Source of the DNA: Novosphingobium sp.
GTDB taxonomy: Bacteria; Pseudomonadota; Alphaproteobacteria; Sphingomonadales; Sphingomonadaceae
Length of the DNA stretch: 64,000 nt
Direction: 5' to 3'
Assembly (NCBI RefSeq): GCF_024642085.1
Contig: NZ_JAHEBV010000063.1
Location: forward strand, 1 to 64,000
The translations under genes were made by a program, and so were the position numbers. Each line of letters starts with the position of its first letter. The stretch's first letter is position 1. The notes beneath the pieces are model-generated. The model did not search any database and had not been told where the DNA came from. It was given only the letters and a program-made list of their open reading frames with translations. This document shows, in pieces, positions 62,009-64,000 of the stretch.

Positions 62009-62785
62009 ATGGGACACGAATTGAGCCGATCAGTCGAAGGGCTGACGGTACTGGTCACAGGGGCGGCAAGCGGGATGGGGCGAGCGACGGCTGAGGTCTT
62101 TGCGGCGGCCGGAGCACAGGTGGCGCTGACCGACCTGTCGGGCGAGGCCGTGGAAACAATTGCTGCGCAATTGCGGGGAAGTGGTCACAGGGTGCAAGGC
62201 TGGGCGCTGGACGTAAGTGACGCCGATGCCATCCGCGATTGCACGGCCTCGATCGCTGACCATTTCAGCGGGATCGATTGCCTGGTCAACAACGCCGGGA
62301 TCAGCGCGTTCTGCCCGATCGATGATGACGATCATTATGACGAGGTTTGGGAACGAGCGCTGGTGGTGCTGCTGACGGCGCACCAGCGTTTGGTGCGTGC
62401 AGTGTTGCCGCACCTGCGCGCTTCGTCCTGCCCGCGCATCGTCAATATCGCATCAACCGAAGCGCTTGGTGCGACCAGCCGTGACAGCCCCTATTGCGCT
62501 GCGAAGGCCGGTGTGACGGGGCTCACCCGCGCGTTGGCCGTGGAACTGGGCAAGGAGGGGATCACGGTCAACTGCATTTGCCCTGGCCCCATCGATACCG
62601 GGATGACGGCCAATGTGCCAGGCGCCGACAAGGCCACCTTTGCCCATCGCCGCACTGCGCTGCGCCGATATGGCCTGGCCGAGGAAGTTGCGCACATGAC
62701 GCTAAGTCTGTGCCTGCCCGCGGCCAGCTACGTAACCGGTGCGGTCATTCCGGTCGACGGTGGTCTTATGGCCCGCAACGCCTGA
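62009..62785 (+). CDS. Short-chain dehydrogenase/reductase
   Basis: A 258-residue classical SDR: TGAASGMGRATAEVF near residue 15, NNAG (LVNNAGIS), catalytic Ser in VNIASTEALG, Y-x3-K in YCAAKAG and the C-terminal YVTGAVIPVDGGL. It should oxidise or reduce an alcohol or carbonyl with NAD(H). The start at 62009 has a strong GAGGGGG site; an ATG-like frame 10 codons upstream is less likely. No operon partner is near; it converges on a Crp/Fnr gene. Confidence 0.85.
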   Translation: MGHELSRSVEGLTVLVTGAASGMGRATAEVFAAAGAQVALTDLSGEAVETIAAQLRGSGHRVQGWALDVSDADAIRDCTASIADHFSGIDCLVNNAGISAFCPIDDDDHYDEVWERALVVLLTAHQRLVRAVLPHLRASSCPRIVNIASTEALGATSRDSPYCAAKAGVTGLTRALAVELGKEGITVNCICPGPIDTGMTANVPGADKATFAHRRTALRRYGLAEEVAHMTLSLCLPAASYVTGAVIPVDGGLMARNA

Positions 62786-62797
62786 TTCGTGCCAAGC

Positions 62798-63508
62798 CTA
62801 TTCTGGATAAATGCCGCCAAGCACCTTTGAAAAATGATCGGCGATGACCGAATTGCAGCTGCAAGCCGTCTGCCGCAGTGCGTCTTCATCAAGGATGACC
62901 AGTCGCCCGCGGCGGATGTCGATGATGCTGCGCGCCTTGAACCTCTGCAGAACGCGGCTGGCATAGGTTCGCCCTACACCCAGCAGTTCGCCAAGCTGTT
63001 CCTGGGTGATGGCCATATCGTTGGTCCCGGTTCGTTCGATCGCGGCGGTTAGCCAGCGGGCAACGCGCTGTTCGATGGTGTGAGTAGCATTACAGGCAAC
63101 CGACTGAAACACCTGCGCAACAAAGCAATCGGCATAGCGATTGAACAGCCGACCGACCGAAGGCAGATCCTCCTTTAGTTGTTCCAGTTCGCGCAGCGGG
63201 ATTTTCAGGAATGTGCCGCCGTGAAGAACGGTTGAGCGGGCGAATGCTGGCAGACGGCCGTGGCTGACGATACCGCCCAGCGCCCCTTCGCGGCCGACAG
63301 TCGCCGTTTCAACCGCCGCGCCGTCATCCATTACCACATAGTATGTGGCCATCGCCGCGCCGCAGGGAAAATAGCAGTATTCGATCGTGTCGCCGGGATC
63401 GTAGAGCGTGTCACCCTTGGCAAGTTTCTGCTTGGAGACGCGGGTTGAAACCCGGGCGCGGTGATCTTCGAACAGCGCGCTTAGCAGATCGTTTGTTTCA
63501 ATGCTCAT
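62798..63508 (-). CDS. Crp/Fnr-family transcriptional regulator
   Basis: A 236-residue regulator with a beta-barrel sensor part (KGDTLYDPGDTIEYCYFPCG, VGREGALGGIVSHGRLPAFA), a dimer helix, and a Crp helix-turn-helix (ITQEQLGELLGVGRTYASRV, LQRFKARSIIDIRRGRL). It has Cys residues at scattered positions, including a CSC pair near the end, but not the N-terminal Cys set of an oxygen-sensing FNR. This type is widespread in sphingomonads, with unknown signals. The start at 63508 (MSIETND) is used. It is divergent from the response regulator, with a palindrome between. Confidence 0.85.
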   Translation of the reverse strand: MSIETNDLLSALFEDHRARVSTRVSKQKLAKGDTLYDPGDTIEYCYFPCGAAMATYYVVMDDGAAVETATVGREGALGGIVSHGRLPAFARSTVLHGGTFLKIPLRELEQLKEDLPSVGRLFNRYADCFVAQVFQSVACNATHTIEQRVARWLTAAIERTGTNDMAITQEQLGELLGVGRTYASRVLQRFKARSIIDIRRGRLVILDEDALRQTACSCNSVIADHFSKVLGGIYPE

Positions 63509-63602
63509 CACGGTATCCAGCGGAAAGGGCTCCAGTATACGGTGATAAGAACGCTGCTTGCGGATTGTTCCCGGCTTACGCGCACTAGTGAGCGGACAAA
63601 TC

Positions 63603-63618
63603 TGTAGACTAGTCTACA
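63603..63618. promoter_or_regulatory. Perfect 16-bp palindrome between Crp/Fnr and response-regulator genes
   Basis: TGTAGACTAGTCTACA is its own reverse complement. It lies about 95 bp upstream of the Crp/Fnr start and 31 bp upstream of the response-regulator start, placing it near the latter's -10/-35 region. It is a good candidate operator; the regulator is unknown and the core GTAGAC/GTCTAC does not match the usual Crp or FNR boxes. Confidence 0.5.
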
Positions 63619-63649
63619 TACGCGCTCTCCTGAACCGTGGAGCGCAACA

Positions 63650-64000
63650 ATGTCAGAGGGTTACGTAACCCCGGGCCGACGCGCGCTGGTCGTTGATGAT
63701 AACGGGCTTGTCGCGCTCGATACCCGTGAAATGCTGATCGAACTGGGCTTTACGCAAGTCCATGTCGCATCACGCGGCGATCAGGCGCTGGAACACGTCG
63801 CGACAAGCCCGTTCGACTGGGCGCTCGTAGACGGGACGCTAAGAGGCGGCGATCTTGAAAACGTTGTGGCGGCGCTCGACCAGGCCGGTGTGCCGTTGGC
63901 CTTTGTTAGCAGCCTGGGTGACGGATCGGACATCGCGCCTGCGTGGGCCGAGCGGGATTTTATTGCCCGGCCGTATGGCAAGCGCGAACTGGCGGCGCTG
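63650..64000 (+). CDS. Response regulator receiver protein (3' end outside window)
   Basis: The first 117 residues form a receiver domain: RALVVDDNGLVALDTREMLI with the acidic pair, phospho-acceptor Asp in WALVDGTLRGGD, Ser in FVSSLG, and FIARPYGKREL at the end, where Arg stands in for the usual Lys before Pro. The gene runs off the window with no output domain seen, so it may be a single-domain or longer regulator. The start at 63650 is preceded by GGAG. A perfect palindrome lies 31 bp upstream. Confidence 0.75.
   Translation, partial: MSEGYVTPGRRALVVDDNGLVALDTREMLIELGFTQVHVASRGDQALEHVATSPFDWALVDGTLRGGDLENVVAALDQAGVPLAFVSSLGDGSDIAPAWAERDFIARPYGKRELAAL

Overview
The window reads as the chromosome of an alphaproteobacterium of the order Sphingomonadales, probably near Erythrobacteraceae. 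This is inferred from gene content and order (UbiG, LysC, KatG, a hemC-hemD-mitofilin-like operon, tsaD-gpsA, a large TonB receptor, sphingomonad-type Crp/Fnr regulators), high GC, dense gene packing and frequent 4-bp start/stop overlaps. It is not a species identification.

Layout. 1-13.6 kb is housekeeping and redox metabolism: an ArsC-like reductase tail, a PnuC-NadR-like nicotinamide riboside salvage pair, ubiG, lysC, katG, a nitronate monooxygenase-like flavoprotein, a PQQ quinohemoprotein dehydrogenase with a divergent dienelactone hydrolase-like protein, a CDP-alcohol phosphatidyltransferase, an SPFH-NfeD pair and an NDUFA9-like reductase. At 13.79-13.88 kb lies tRNA-Leu(CAG). Its 3' end is repeated at 24.40 kb (28 nt, one mismatch), which defines a genomic island of about 10.5 kb. 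The island edges hold gene fossils: an integrase arm domain fused to a HsdS-like domain, IS5 transposase, ParA, a GDP-mannose dehydratase start, a resolvase, and a frame with two amber codons. The centre holds two large intact genes: an FkbM methyltransferase-long coiled coil-DUF4214 protein and a 1399-residue protein with three GT4-type glycosyltransferase domains. By architecture the pair resembles the WbdD (chain terminator/ruler) and WbdA (polymerase) proteins of ABC-exported O-antigens.

24.4-30.4 kb has a GH36 alpha-galactosidase divergent from a sodium/solute symporter-glycerol kinase operon and a Crp-like regulator. Together these suggest use of an alpha-galactosyl-glycerol compound such as floridoside. 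30.4-34.1 kb is a three-gene minus-strand operon: TIR-TM-TPR, a small beta-rich protein, and a TPR/SLOG-like/degenerate-cyclase protein, possibly a nucleotide-signalling or conflict system. 34.4-42.3 kb holds a TonB receptor, a degenerate-receiver LuxR regulator, a DJ-1/PfpI protein and a large beta-rich surface or secreted protein.

42.3-58.6 kb returns to core functions: SDR plus thiolase-like protein, DsbD, PafA-type phosphatase, UbiH-like hydroxylase, haem synthesis genes, tsaD-gpsA-flippase-HhH operon and uvrB with a LexA-box-like site. 58.8-64 kb holds a second TIR protein (TIR-TolB-like-TPR-TM), an SDR, a Crp/Fnr regulator, and a response regulator cut by the window end that shares a promoter region containing a perfect 16-bp palindrome. 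No CRISPR array or rRNA was seen.
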